A stretch of 64,000 nt of DNA, from positions 248,001 to 312,000 of the forward strand of contig WHUZ01000020.1 in the NCBI GenBank assembly GCA_015179045.1, written 5' to 3'. The stretch comes from Kalaharituber pfeilii. Its lineage: Eukaryota > Ascomycota > Pezizomycetes > Pezizales > Pezizaceae. Numbering within the stretch: the first letter of the stretch is position 1; every line of letters starts with the position of its first letter. Below are positions 45,201-55,262 of the stretch, in pieces. Below the pieces are notes generated by a model, which ran no database searches, was not told the DNA's origin, and saw only the letters and a program-made list of their open reading frames with translations. A program made the translations under genes and the position numbers.

Positions 45201-47131
45201 CCTCCCCCGTACCACCCATCACACCGGCGTCTCCCGCCCCATTGCATTCCCCATTTGCCAGACACTCGTCACCATTTGTCCCGAGAAGACCAGGGTCAAT
45301 GTCTTCGAATCACAGCATGGGATACGTACCAGTAGCGCCGCCACCTCCGCCACCTCCGCCACCAGCTGTCCCAGCTGATGCACGCCGAAGTTCACCAGCA
45401 GTACCTCTAGGCGTTTTCGGTGGGTCAAATGTTCCGGCCATGCCAATCGATCACAGACACATGCCTTCCGCCCCAGCTGTCCCAGCAGACGACGAGGATG
45501 CCTTCGATATGTCATCTCCATTGCTACCCCACCTGACTCCTCATCGACCAGGGCTCCACCCCATGCTCCACACTCTTCGCGGCACGCCGCCGGTCCCGGA
45601 GGCCCCCGAGGAGGGACTACGCGAACAAAGCCCTCAGCCCCAGTCTCCCTTGTTCAATCACTATACACCTGAATTCTCATCTCACGGCTTCACGCGAGCC
45701 ACGCCACCACCTCCACCACCTCCTCCTCATCGTATGTGGCAGTCCGATTCCTTTATGAAAGGCATCAACAGAGCAAACACAATGCCAACCCAATTCCCAA
45801 TTCCACCCCAGCCCCAAACATCTATGCCAGGCTCTTTTCCCGGGCATCCCTTCAGCCGCAACTCCATGTTCTTCGGCGCCCCCGCCACCGCAGGCCCATT
45901 CGGGAACACGGACGTGGGGTCACATAGCCACAATCCGTTTGTGAGGGCCGATATGCCTTTTTGGCCGCCCACGGACTCTCATGAGGAGGATGACGAGTTT
46001 GATGAGGATATGGATATGGCAGCAAGATGGCGCAATGGTGGGAGAGGAAAAAGGGATGAGAGTGTCTTGAGCGAGTTCTCGTCACGCTCGGAGGAGGACA
46101 GGAGGGGGCGTAGTCCGACAGCGAGAGGGCCCAGGGCACAGCCGGGGAATTACACTCCTCCGAAGTTGCATAAATCCAAGGGGAAAACGAAGGAGGAGGA
46201 GGAGGAGGATGAGGAAAAACAGGAGCAGGACCAGCAGCGCAACGTGGTGGAGGAAGAAAAACCCCAAAGACAAGAACAACACGAGCCCTCTGCGGCTAGC
46301 TCCCCAGAGCCGGCATTCCGCAGCATGGACGCTCCATCGATGCCAGGCGAGTTCCGTAATGCAATCCCCTTGCCACCTCCACCACCAAAACCACAACCAC
46401 CCCAACCAAGCATAGAAGAAGTTCAGGATGAGGATGATGAGCATGCAGAGAAGGATGAATCATCGCTCTTGCAGGCCACAACACCAAATTTGAACACTGT
46501 AACACTTGCGCATCCGCAGCCCCAGAGTCCGATTGCGCAGAGGCCGGACCCATTTTCGGATCCAGGGTCGCCCGTGTTGGGAGCGGTAGAATTGCAGGAA
46601 GAGGAAGAGGAGCAAGGGGAGGTAGAAGAGCAGGAGGAGGAGGAGAGTATTAAGACCGTGGTAGAGGTTTTGAAGGACAGGGGTGTACCGGTGCAGGTAA
46701 CGACACAGGCTGTGGAGGCTAAGAATGATGATAGCGACAATGGTGTTGGCGACAACAACTATAATGATGATGACGATGATCTCTACGCTCCCGGTCCATC
46801 CACTAGGCGGGACGCACCCGTGTCCCTACTCGGCCCAGCGCTACCTGCGCCACCATCCCCATCCTCCGACCGCGACCTTGTGGAGTTCGACACAAGAGTC
46901 GACCAATGTCTCGCGCAGCTCCTCGAGATGGGCTATGGTGGTGACGGGGATTCGTCAGGCCATGATTCATTGGTAGCGATGGAGAGGCTGAGGATGTATG
47001 CTATGAACGCGCAAGGAGACGTGTTAACGGCAGTGGAGCTGTTGGAAGAGGATAAGGGAGCATGGGATGAGCCGGCAGGGCAGGGGGAGGGGCAGCAAGG
47101 AGAGGGATGGAGACTTGCAGGGTGGTATTGA
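42239..47131 (+). CDS. PB1...UBA adaptor protein (candidate selective-autophagy receptor), with stop-free intron
   Basis: The ATG at 42239 opens a frame to 47131 (1630 aa unspliced). Splicing 42533-42688 (156 nt, donor GTATGC, branch-like ACTAATAAC, acceptor CTACAG) joins YVDEDDGDMITV to GSSNELFTRIQEL and rebuilds the acidic OPCA half of a PB1 domain; the product is then 1578 aa. An Ala/Thr-rich helical stretch follows (~330-410), then a CDDCNC pair that may be the remnant of a ZZ finger, long Pro-rich low-complexity regions with polyproline runs (near 44556-44600 and 45340), acidic segments, and a UBA-like end (QCLAQLLEMGY...AVELLEED). PB1 plus UBA is the arrangement of p62/Nbr1 receptors, but no FW domain is visible, so autophagy is an inference. 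Confidence 0.8.
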   Translation: MLPTFQIRGLRFCATDSTEVSDESVSTNFVELESLRSTDGSSVSENTTVSGDSVRDQRTDGPWADVQLEHNSHYEEIIRSHPEAILAYVDEDDGDMITVCLPIFDYTFPLEFYFQQLFDSFTATEFDFLYLEDPLIMNHLSNETNNRFLQVGSSNELFTRIQELQPQNPIIFDLQKSTALPVWQRELVQIHRRQQQRQDQTITSVIGELEQPASTVAKDPLVDPTSANSSSNEGQEGNKPFLAMFENELSRLMNPPAELEANSPTQYTMCGAIPLESTSEPARAPTPAIEVPTLTSSASTSRQAPQNPIAQFISGFPARNPQLFNSLRTTILHLAETSATAARTAASLSRDLSVAELENGIRTIQTTLTTVAKEAATAAAQAAEATRGIDTNEIQKIVNTVSSTVKEVGEAYQHVGQVVGGEVHKIVRDVVEGKDKVKEKRMTKDEEKAERDALQKAIREFLGDVAEPPKEGASRDKGKGKAPAESSAQRVPPRPFVEEVVDEEAAGFSKEKERYFSDDEEIHSVIAPPVPPKVARTNDDVCDDCNCSHGSRPRSSTTPPPVPKKAPIDHDEKMVWTQSAPRAPEHDDEGDSSDSSGDAEEMNAQANFSPMPPRVRTFSGNTGSIPSSPYGPHFIHPSQPFHPWGSVHGSPNITRADLLRRGLSRRERMQDGNQSSPFNSSLRHRMSCPTFAPFQQSSPPHATGPAMPHMSPIQLPGMQPAFPGVRASPPHMASMPRQPPSPGSWMHHPHRFSGDLCPLFEHGSLPPFMTSLPPPPPPPPPPPPPPFAPQPPYDMPYPMPPPPPPPMCMSDMGMFSRFMPPYCYPASSPPAQQAYNAAVKRALSCMPMPSLQDQLQNPQLSRRLWEEIERVAREVPVPPGAVGWGGMPFEEMVRLRWDAGEEAVLRARRVGEEGIDHRDVSLEEDDEERMPMENPFATPPRMDSPAQGHMGHSRRNSVQDTHPTFSDFPPSRPASAARPNGLFTHFRPSPVPPITPASPAPLHSPFARHSSPFVPRRPGSMSSNHSMGYVPVAPPPPPPPPPAVPADARRSSPAVPLGVFGGSNVPAMPIDHRHMPSAPAVPADDEDAFDMSSPLLPHLTPHRPGLHPMLHTLRGTPPVPEAPEEGLREQSPQPQSPLFNHYTPEFSSHGFTRATPPPPPPPPHRMWQSDSFMKGINRANTMPTQFPIPPQPQTSMPGSFPGHPFSRNSMFFGAPATAGPFGNTDVGSHSHNPFVRADMPFWPPTDSHEEDDEFDEDMDMAARWRNGGRGKRDESVLSEFSSRSEEDRRGRSPTARGPRAQPGNYTPPKLHKSKGKTKEEEEEDEEKQEQDQQRNVVEEEKPQRQEQHEPSAASSPEPAFRSMDAPSMPGEFRNAIPLPPPPPKPQPPQPSIEEVQDEDDEHAEKDESSLLQATTPNLNTVTLAHPQPQSPIAQRPDPFSDPGSPVLGAVELQEEEEEQGEVEEQEEEESIKTVVEVLKDRGVPVQVTTQAVEAKNDDSDNGVGDNNYNDDDDDLYAPGPSTRRDAPVSLLGPALPAPPSPSSDRDLVEFDTRVDQCLAQLLEMGYGGDGDSSGHDSLVAMERLRMYAMNAQGDVLTAVELLEEDKGAWDEPAGQGEGQQGEGWRLAGWY
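42533..42688 (+). other. In-frame, stop-free intron inside the PB1 domain
   Basis: The 156-nt segment is divisible by three and has no stop, so retention would insert 52 residues (Phe/Leu/Tyr-rich) after the OPCA Asp-Gly-Asp. Donor GTATGC, a branch-like CTAATAAC 11-19 nt before the acceptor, and CAG are all present. Confidence 0.85.
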
Positions 47132-48502
47132 GAGATATGAGATGGGACGGGCCATAATGGTAGGATATGGATTGGTATCGGAATTCGATTGGGAATTTGG
47201 GATTGGAGTTGCGATCGGTTGGAATAGAAAGGAATGTCTGAGGTAGGGTTTGGGTCAGGGAATGGGTTTGGGATGGGCTTTGGCTGGTTTGGTTTTGGCT
47301 TGGGAACGGGTCAGGATTGCTTTGAAGGTGGGGGTTTCTTGTTCTAGTATTATCTTGCTGTTTATTCGGTTTGAACATGTAATGGCAGTGATACGATATT
47401 TGATGCTTTGATTGGCCTGGCGTGCTTGGGAGTTTTCATCTTCATTTTCATTTTAGTTCGATGTCACCTTGATTCGGTTTCAAATTCGGTTTATTTTTGT
47501 TGGATTTGGAATTTGGATATTTGAATACGGGATATTGAATATGGAATATTGCTTTGTTGTATGTTCTTCTGTTTTGCGTTCTTCATTTTTCCTTTTTTTC
47601 TTTTTTTTTTTCTTTTTTTTTGTTTATTCTCATTTTCTTGATTTATGTGTTATTATAAGCTATGTTTTACTGACTATGTTATTATCGAGCTATGTGGACT
47701 TTTGGATATTTCTGACGAAATTTTTTTTCCACTCTCTGTTCCTATAATAGTGGGCATGAAAAAAAAATATTGCTGTGTGTTAGCTTGTATTTTTTCGTGT
47801 TTCAGAGGGATTTTCAGAAGGATGGAGGGAGAGAATATGGCTGGGGAGTTTGGGAGATGGGTTAGGTGGGGAGTTGGGGAATTGGGGATTATTGGTGGTG
47901 AAAAATTGGAAGGAGGTTTGATTTTATTTGGAGAGTTGTTTTCTCTTTCTTCTCTTACTTCAACTGATCGTCCACAAGCAACGGGACTTTATTACATTAC
48001 ATGGTTCTTTCATCCTGCTGAGATAAGTTATGTTTAGCTTAAAAGAGGGAATGTGATGCTCTACGGAAGATATATAAGCGCAATGGATACGTGTGGTCAG
48101 TTTGTGGGCAACGAATTGTGCATTACTGCCTAATTGGGAATTTCCGTTGGAGGAGAAGTCGATGTCAAAAGTCGTGATAAGGGTATCACAATGTCATGTC
48201 TCTCATGGAGCTTCTAGTTCAGTCATGGTGGATTTCCTTGTAGTACAATGACATCGACAGCAGTGTACATGTGCGGCTCCTAGAGAGCCCTTTTCCCCGT
48301 CCAGTCAGCCAAAATGTCATAACAGGGATACACAGCCTGCAGCGATGCAATTGGTGAGACACCAATCGCAGCCGAGGTGTGACTGTGGGCAAAACACAAC
48401 GCAAGCTCTGTGAGAATTAAAGTAGATATATCACGTACTAATGGACTTCTCTACAATAATTGCATCTTCAATGACAAATCAACAAAAGCAAAAACAATCA
48501 GC
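47132..48502. other. Intergenic, AT-rich
   Basis: 3' flank of the PB1/UBA gene and upstream region of the NACHT-ankyrin gene. Many T runs lie at 47585-47625. No gene is supported. Confidence 0.5.
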
Positions 48503-51500
48503 ATGAGTGAACAAAAGCAAATCAAATCGTTTTCTAAGAAACTGGCAACAGATTTGTTCCAGTCTTCTGGGGCGCAGGACTCGGATCCGACAGAGCGACA
48601 GGCCTCGGGCCCCTCGAGCCCGAACAGTCAACTGGGGGTGAGATCAAGATCTCCTGTTCGATGGCGTTCTAAAGGCTCGACCTCTTCCACTCCGGATTCG
48701 GCAGTACCAACACCCCTGGCACCGCTGGCGCTCCCGGTACCCTCGGGAGGTGGCCCAAGCGCCGGAGCCGCAGCTCCGACCAGCTCCCCTTCGCTGTGGC
48801 AAAGGTCGCTCGACATACCTCAGAAAAAGCTTTTAGAAAAGAGATTACCACCTCTCAAGCTCAGCGGGCGTGCATGTCAACCAGCAAGTGAGACTATTCA
48901 GTTGACTATAGACGGCTTACAGGCAATAATTGGTAAACAGAATGAGAAATCTGCAGCTGTGCAGCAGTTGCAAGAAATCCTGAAAACCTGTGAAAATTAT
49001 GTAAGGATTGTGGACACCGCAATACAGCATAGTCCGGAGGGTACTGCTTTGGTTTGGGAGGGCGTGAGAGGGGTATTGCAGGTTTGTTACGTCGGAATAA
49101 TTTCCTTTTTTTTTTTTTTTTTATAGTAGCTGATTCACCACTGGTAGGTTGCATTGAATCATATGGAGATCACCGAGAGCCTTGAGCAACTTACTGCCAC
49201 AATCGTTGAGAAGGTGGTACTATGCGATCTATATGCCAATGTGTACTCGGAAACATCATCCAAGATTACTTTGCCATCCACCGCAACATCGCAACACCTC
49301 CAACAAACGTTAGATTCTGCTTTGCCAGAGCTTTATGCTGCAGTACTTGCTTTTTCTGTGAAGGCACACCAGTATTTCGACCCTTCGCAATCAGCCACTG
49401 TGATGGCAAAACTAGCATACATGTTGAAGCCTTCTGCACTGGATGATATCTCTGAACAGGAAAGACGTGTTCAAGCATGCGCATATATGGTTACCATGAA
49501 AAGGATTACAAAGCGGTTTGGAACACTCGAACAACTACAAGCTCTTCTCAATGACATCGAATCAAAAGTGGCACCATTAACCAAGCTAAATGAGATCACG
49601 AATATGACTGCAAAAGCAGGATTTCGTAGGGTCCAAGAACTTCTACAAATGCTATCCCCACTGGAGTCTCCGAAACGACATCATGATATGCAGTCGCTTC
49701 GAGTTGATGGCACAGGTACCTGGCTTCTGCAGCTTGACCGTTACCATCGACAATGGTGTGACAGCACCGCCCAAATTGCAAGTGACCGCATTCTGTGCTG
49801 TTATGGTGCACCTGGTGCCGGAAAAACAATGATAACGTATGTTTGTATCCATATTAAGATAGACATAGGATATATACCACTAATGCTACTTTGACCTGTA
49901 TAGTTCCATTGTTATTGATGATCTTATGTCCCAATTCCCTCAACGAGATAAAGTAGGCATTGCTTATGTATATTGCGACTATCGAGACCAACTGAAGCAA
50001 ACAGAAGTCAATATCCTGGGTAGCCTCCTTAAGCAGTTTCTAATCTCGATGTCCCGAGTACCAGATGCAGTAACGAGCATTCTGGAATCTATCCAACACC
50101 AGAACCAGGGAGTGGATATTAAGGATGTTCGGAAAATGCTTGAGATTATTTTATCCCAGTTTGACTGCAGCTTTATCTGCATTGATGCTCTAGATGAGCT
50201 GGAGTCCCAGGTTCGGAAAGGCTTCCTTGAGATGCTTCACAGTGGATTCAGTACTACTCGAATATTCCTCACTGGGAGGCCTCATATACAGCCAGCGGTG
50301 AACACCTATCTAGGCCTTGATACCCAACAGCAACATGCAATTGAAGTGGTGGCAGATGCAGGTGATATTAGAGCATACGTTGAACATGCAATTAGAAAGG
50401 ATACAAATCAAGAAGCTATGAATGAACGGCTGAAAAAAGAAATTCTGAGTGCAATTATCAAAAAATCTCAGGGGATGTTCTTGCTTCCTGTTTTACACAT
50501 CCAGATGGTACTTGAGCAGCAGACAATAGGCAAAAGGCGGAAGGCACTGAGGGAATTGCCGGTAGGCTTGGATAATGCTCTTGCAAGGATGATTGATAGG
50601 ATCAAGTTGCGACCGAGTGCTGAACTGGGCATGCAAGTGCTGATGTGGTTACATCTTGCCTACCGACCATTGAAGCTGGATGAGCTTAGTCATGCACTAG
50701 CAGTCAACGAAGGTGATACTGAGTTTGATGAAGACAGTATTCCTTCAAAGAAAGTATTGCTGGAATGCAGCCTTGGGCTCATTATTGTGGATGAAGAGAC
50801 CATGACAGTTCGGTTCGTGCATTATTTAGTGGAGGAATATCTTAAGAAACATGCCAGCTATTACTTTCCTAACAGATATAGCACTGCTGCAGTGACCTGT
50901 TTGACATACCTCAACCTCACCGAATTAGCTCAGCCTTGTACCTCCATTGACGATTTGAAGCAACTAATGAGAGACTTTCCCTTCCTAGATTACGCGGCCT
51001 GCCATTGGGGTCACTACGCACGGCACGAGCAGTGCAATGGTTCTGTAAGAAGCCTTGCCCTAAAGTTACTACGGCCCCGTAAGGGACCCCATTGCGCTTT
51101 ACAAGCATTGCACTATCGATATTTACGGCCTAAATATTACAGTTGGATCGATGAATTTACATCGCTGTTCTCTGGCATACATGCAGCCGCCTGCTTCGGA
51201 TTGGAGCTATACATGACTCCTTTAGTGAATAGATTTGAGGACTGGAATTTAAGAGATGAATATGGTCACACACCCCTGATAGTAGCAGCTATGGAAGGAC
51301 ATGAGGCAGTTGTGGAGCTGCTTCTTAAACTTGGCAGTGTGGATACTGGCTCGAAGGGCAATACTGGCAAGACACCATTGATATGGGCAGCTAGAAATGG
51401 ATATGAAGCAATTGTACGACTGCTTATCGAGCGCGAGGATGTGGACGTCAACTTAAAGGACGAACAACATGGCCAGACGCCATTGTCATGGGCAGCTGAA

Positions 51501-53111
51501 AAGGGACATGAAGCCATTGTGCGACTGCTTATCGAACGCAGCGATGTTGATGCCAATACGAAAGATAATAATGGGAAGACACCGTTGATATGGGCAGCAA
51601 GGAATGGACATGAGGCCACTGTGCGACTACTTATTGAGTGCGAGGATGTGGACGTCAACTTAAAGGACGAACAACATGGCCAGACGCCATTGTCATGGGC
51701 AGCTGAAAAGGGACATGAGGCCATTGTGCGACTGCTTATAGAACGCAGCGATGTTGATGCCAATATGAAAGGCAATAATGGCCAGACACCATTGTCATGG
51801 GCAGCTGAAAAGGGACATGAGGCCATTGTGGGACTGCTTATCGAGCACAGAGATGTTGATGCCAATACGAAAGATAATAATGGAAAGACACCGTTGATAT
51901 GGGCAGCAAGGAATGGACATGAGGCCACTGTGCGACTACTTATTGAGTGTGAGGATGTGGACGTCAACTTAAAGGACGAACAACATGGCCAGACGCCATT
52001 GTCATGGGCAGCTGAAAAGGGACATGAGGCCATTGTGCGACTGCTTATCGAGCGCGAGGATGTGGACGTCAACTTAAAGGACGAACAACATGGCCAGACG
52101 CCATTGTCATGGGCAGCTGAAAAGGGACGTGAGGCCATTGTGCGACTGTTTATCGAACGTAGCGATGTTGATACCAATACAAAAGATAATAATGGCAAGA
52201 CACCGTTGATATGGGCAGCAAGGAATGGACATGAGGCCACTGTACGACTACTTATTGAGTGCAAGGATGTGGACATCAACTTAAAGGACAAACAATATGG
52301 CCAAACGCCATTGTCCTGGGCAGCTGAAAAGGGACATGAGGCCATTGTGCAACTGCTTATCGAGCGCGAGGATGTGGACGTCAACTTAAAGGACGAACAA
52401 CATGGCCAGACGCCATTGTCATGGGCAGCTGAAAAGGGACATGAGGCCATTGTGCGACTGTTTATCGAACGTAGCGATGTTGATACCAATACAAAAGATA
52501 ATAATGGCAAGACACCGTTGATATGGGCAGCAAGGAATGGACATGAGGCCACTGTACGACTACTTATTGAGTGCAAGGATGTGGACATCAACTTAAAGGA
52601 TGAACAACATGGCCAGACACCGTTATCATGGGCAGCTGAAAAGGGACATGAGGCCATTGTGCGACTGCTTATTGAACGCAGCGATGTTGATGCCAATACG
52701 AAAGATAATAATGGCCAGACACCATTGTCATGGGCAGCTGAAAAGGGACATGAGGCCATTGTGCGACTGCTTATTGAATGCAGCGACGTTGACGCCAATA
52801 CAAAAGACAATAGGGGTAAAACACCATTGATATGGGCAGCAAGGAATGGACATGTGGCCACTGCGCGACTGCTTATCAAGCATGAGAATGTGGACGTCAA
52901 TTTAAAGGACAAACAATATGGCCAAACGCCATTGTCCTGGGCAGCTGAAAAGGGACATGAGGCCATTGTGCAACTGCTTATCGAGCACGAGGACGTGGAC
53001 GCCAACTCAAAAGACTATGAGGGTATGACACCGTTGGCATGGGCAGTCAAACACAGAAATGAGGCTGTTGTGAAGCTGCTGACGGAATGGAATGATGCTC
53101 TTTCTCACTAA
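48503..53111 (+). CDS. Intact NACHT-ankyrin NOD-like receptor with helical N-terminal domain
   Basis: Exons 48503-49081, 49148-49836 and 49904-53111 join to 1491 aa. Residues 1-130 are Ser/Pro-rich. About 135-330 form a helical domain (EGTALVWEGVRGVLQVALNH) that resembles the DUF7708-type domains found N-terminal to fungal NACHT proteins. NACHT follows: Walker A GAPGAGKT, Walker B FICIDALDEL, sensor FLTGRPH, then the LRELPVGLDNAL and winged-helix-like segments, ending FVHYLVEEYLKKH. From ~880 there are 18 ankyrin repeats that alternate 34 and 35 residues and are almost identical. It is related to the dead gene at 17883-22146 through NACHT and ankyrin but not through the N-terminus, so effector domains have been swapped. 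By analogy with fungal NLRs, ligand binding to the repeats should trigger oligomerisation. Confidence 0.93.
51253..53080 (+). repeat. Ankyrin array: 18 near-identical 102/105-bp units
   Basis: Units of 34 aa (G-QTPLSWAAEKGHEAIVRL type) and 35 aa (GKTPLIWAARNGHEATVRL type, with an extra residue in LKDEQH) alternate in a higher-order pattern. A ~160-bp stretch starting at 52141 is repeated almost exactly 312 bp later at 52453, so recent unequal exchange or conversion is likely. Confidence 0.93.
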
Positions 53112-54448
53112 ATGTAAGATGGTCTGATGGTCTGTCTTCCTTACTACTAGCATTATCTGAAGGGCTTTAGAGTAGGAGTGTCAGTTTCCATGTCTTGTAT
53201 GTTTTTGGTTCCTGAATTTCACCTCAAGGCTAACTTTCACCCCAAGTGTGTCGTAGGTCGTTACTTGGACGTAGTATGATCCGGTCTGGTTGATGAGAGT
53301 CTTAAAAGACATACTTGTTGGCTGGGTACAGTCTGCAGAGTTCGAGGTACAAGCTAGGAGACACGAGCACGATAGACCAGAATGCTGGCGATGCGGAGAC
53401 GCCGGAGAGCAGGAGGAGATGACGGCTCTTTTGCTAGAATGGTGCACAATGTGGAGGGAGGCGACCAACAGCGAGAGTGGCTGTACTGGAATCATCGGTA
53501 GAAGAGGTAGTAACATATTGATGGTTTTTGAAGTGGACGTTTTTTATTGTTATTTATTTCATTTTATTTTATTTTATTTTTGTTCCTCCTCGTGACCTCC
53601 GAACAGAGAAACCATTGTGTTGAGCAGCTGTAAGAATGTTCCTTCCCTCCTACTACTCATACTAGCCGCCTGTAGTATAGTTGGAACGTGTAACCAGTTG
53701 ACCCCTCGGTTGAGTTGCGTAGATTGTGACTACCGCGTGTCTGTTATGTTGCAGTTTTTTGGTGTTTGATTTTCTGCTTCCCCAGTTGAGCACGGCAATG
53801 TCATTAAAAATCAATGGTATTGCAGTTGCTGTTACTGTGCTTGAGTTGTGAACTGTCAGTAAGAATGAATTAATCACGTGGACTTGTTTAGAGATTCTGG
53901 GAAAGGTTGCTTCTCGTACGCATGTAAGAACAAGATATCACATGAGTAGCAATTCTCTCCTCGGTCAGGGCTCACCCGCATGGTACTGGCTGCATCGGGG
54001 CTATAAGGTAAGTGTTTGTCTAATCGTGGGGCCAAACAAGCTTCTAGATTGCAGTCTTAGCAGCGCATAGGAGCTAAGAAACTCCAGGATATAAGGCCCC
54101 AATGGGCAAAAGAGGGGGATAACTGCAAAGTGCACACAATGAAAAACTATGATGCAAGCGCTGGGGTCATTTGATTTTTTTTTTTTCCTTTTGGTAAAAT
54201 ATTCAAGCTGGGAAACTATATGGCACGCATCTTGAAATGAGTATCGCCACACCATCGGATTTATGGGTGTTGATTGGCAATGAATCTCGGAGCATTTCAG
54301 AAACAATCGAGAGGAGAATGCTGAAATACTGACTGCTTTGTTGAATTGAGGTTGCCCGCTGAAGCGTGAAAACCAATTTTGAAACGACGAATTAATACTG
54401 ACTTTGGTATACTACACCTACCATTGCTCGGGAATTCATTTCTAGTGC
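53112..54448. other. Intergenic, no supported gene
   Basis: Short frames only. It holds a (TTTTA)n-like tract near 53545-53581. No RNA gene or transposon end is recognised. Confidence 0.5.
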
Positions 54449-55262
54449 TGGAGCGGCAGTACTCTAACCATCAGCACTGGCGCCAAGGGTCTTCACAGGC
54501 TAGACGCAATGGTGGCTGTAGCTGAGAAGTACGGTGTTAAGCTTGTGTTGTCAATGGGTACGTGATGGTAGTACTGTTGATGTTGAGGGCATTACTAATC
54601 ATGAGATTGTCTGTGAACAATTGGGCCGACTATGGTGGCATGGACATTTATACATCAAGTTAGGTGGCACACATGCCGACCTTACACCAGCCAAACAATC
54701 AAGAATGCATATAAGAAGTACCTTTCTACATTCGTGAACTGCTACAAGAGCTCATCGGCAATCTTCTGAAGGCAATTGGCAAAGTAAGAACATGATTCCC
54801 AACTTGGCTCAATGTATGATCTATCAGGAAATAAATTAACATTCAGTGAACCACGTTGCCAAGGCAGCAACACCGCCGTTATCATTAATTGTAATTGGGC
54901 AGCCGAGATGTCAGGATACATAGGTCGCTTGACAGTGCTCACTGTGTGTAGTGCCATTGGGCGATGAAGGTTTCTTCAACCAGCCAGCTACCCATACCAG
55001 GGTGGTGAAGTTGAAACCAACCTTAAAATTGCTACTCTTGACAATGTTACTTTCCACTTGTACACCAAGAGCTGGGGACAAGAGTACTACGCCTGGGGTA
55101 ACCAATGGATAAGCGATCATGCTGCGTCCGGGAAGGCAGCTGGCAAGAGTTGTCCTGGAGAAATACGGTGTTCTCGAGGACGGCGTCGTGAGAGATCAGT
55201 GGATCACAGAATGGCGCAACACTGTGAAGGACCACAAGTGGTTGGTGACAGATTCTGGCAGT
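54449..55262 (+). pseudogene. GH5 endo-beta-1,4-mannanase pseudogene
   Basis: Fragments follow the order of a secreted GH5 (subfamily 7-like) mannanase: WSGSTLTISTGAKGLHRLD, VAEKYGVKLVLS, VNNWADYGGMDIYTS, TIKNAYKKYLSTFVNCYKS, then NEPRC across a still-perfect intron (54784-54846, GTAAGA...TTCAG), WAAEMSGYI, NLKIATLDNVTFHLYTKSWG, WISDHAASGKAAGK, and DQWITEWRNTVKDHKWLV. It is dead: a TGA replaces the expected Trp after SSSAIF (about 54766), there are frame changes near 54650-54670 and 54960-55010, and the nucleophile Glu of the EEYG motif is Lys (KYG). The acid/base Glu of NEPR survives. The 5' part, including a signal peptide, is not recognisable. Confidence 0.88.

Noticed and set aside
51266..53005. 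A 579-codon open frame antisense to the intact ankyrin array
   Set aside because: It mirrors the repeats of the plus-strand gene; its Ser/Cys-rich text is only the complement of the ankyrin codons.
51253..53080. Regularly spaced near-identical repeats that might suggest a CRISPR-like array
   Set aside because: Units are contiguous, in frame and encode ankyrin repeats; there are no spacers and the genome is eukaryotic.
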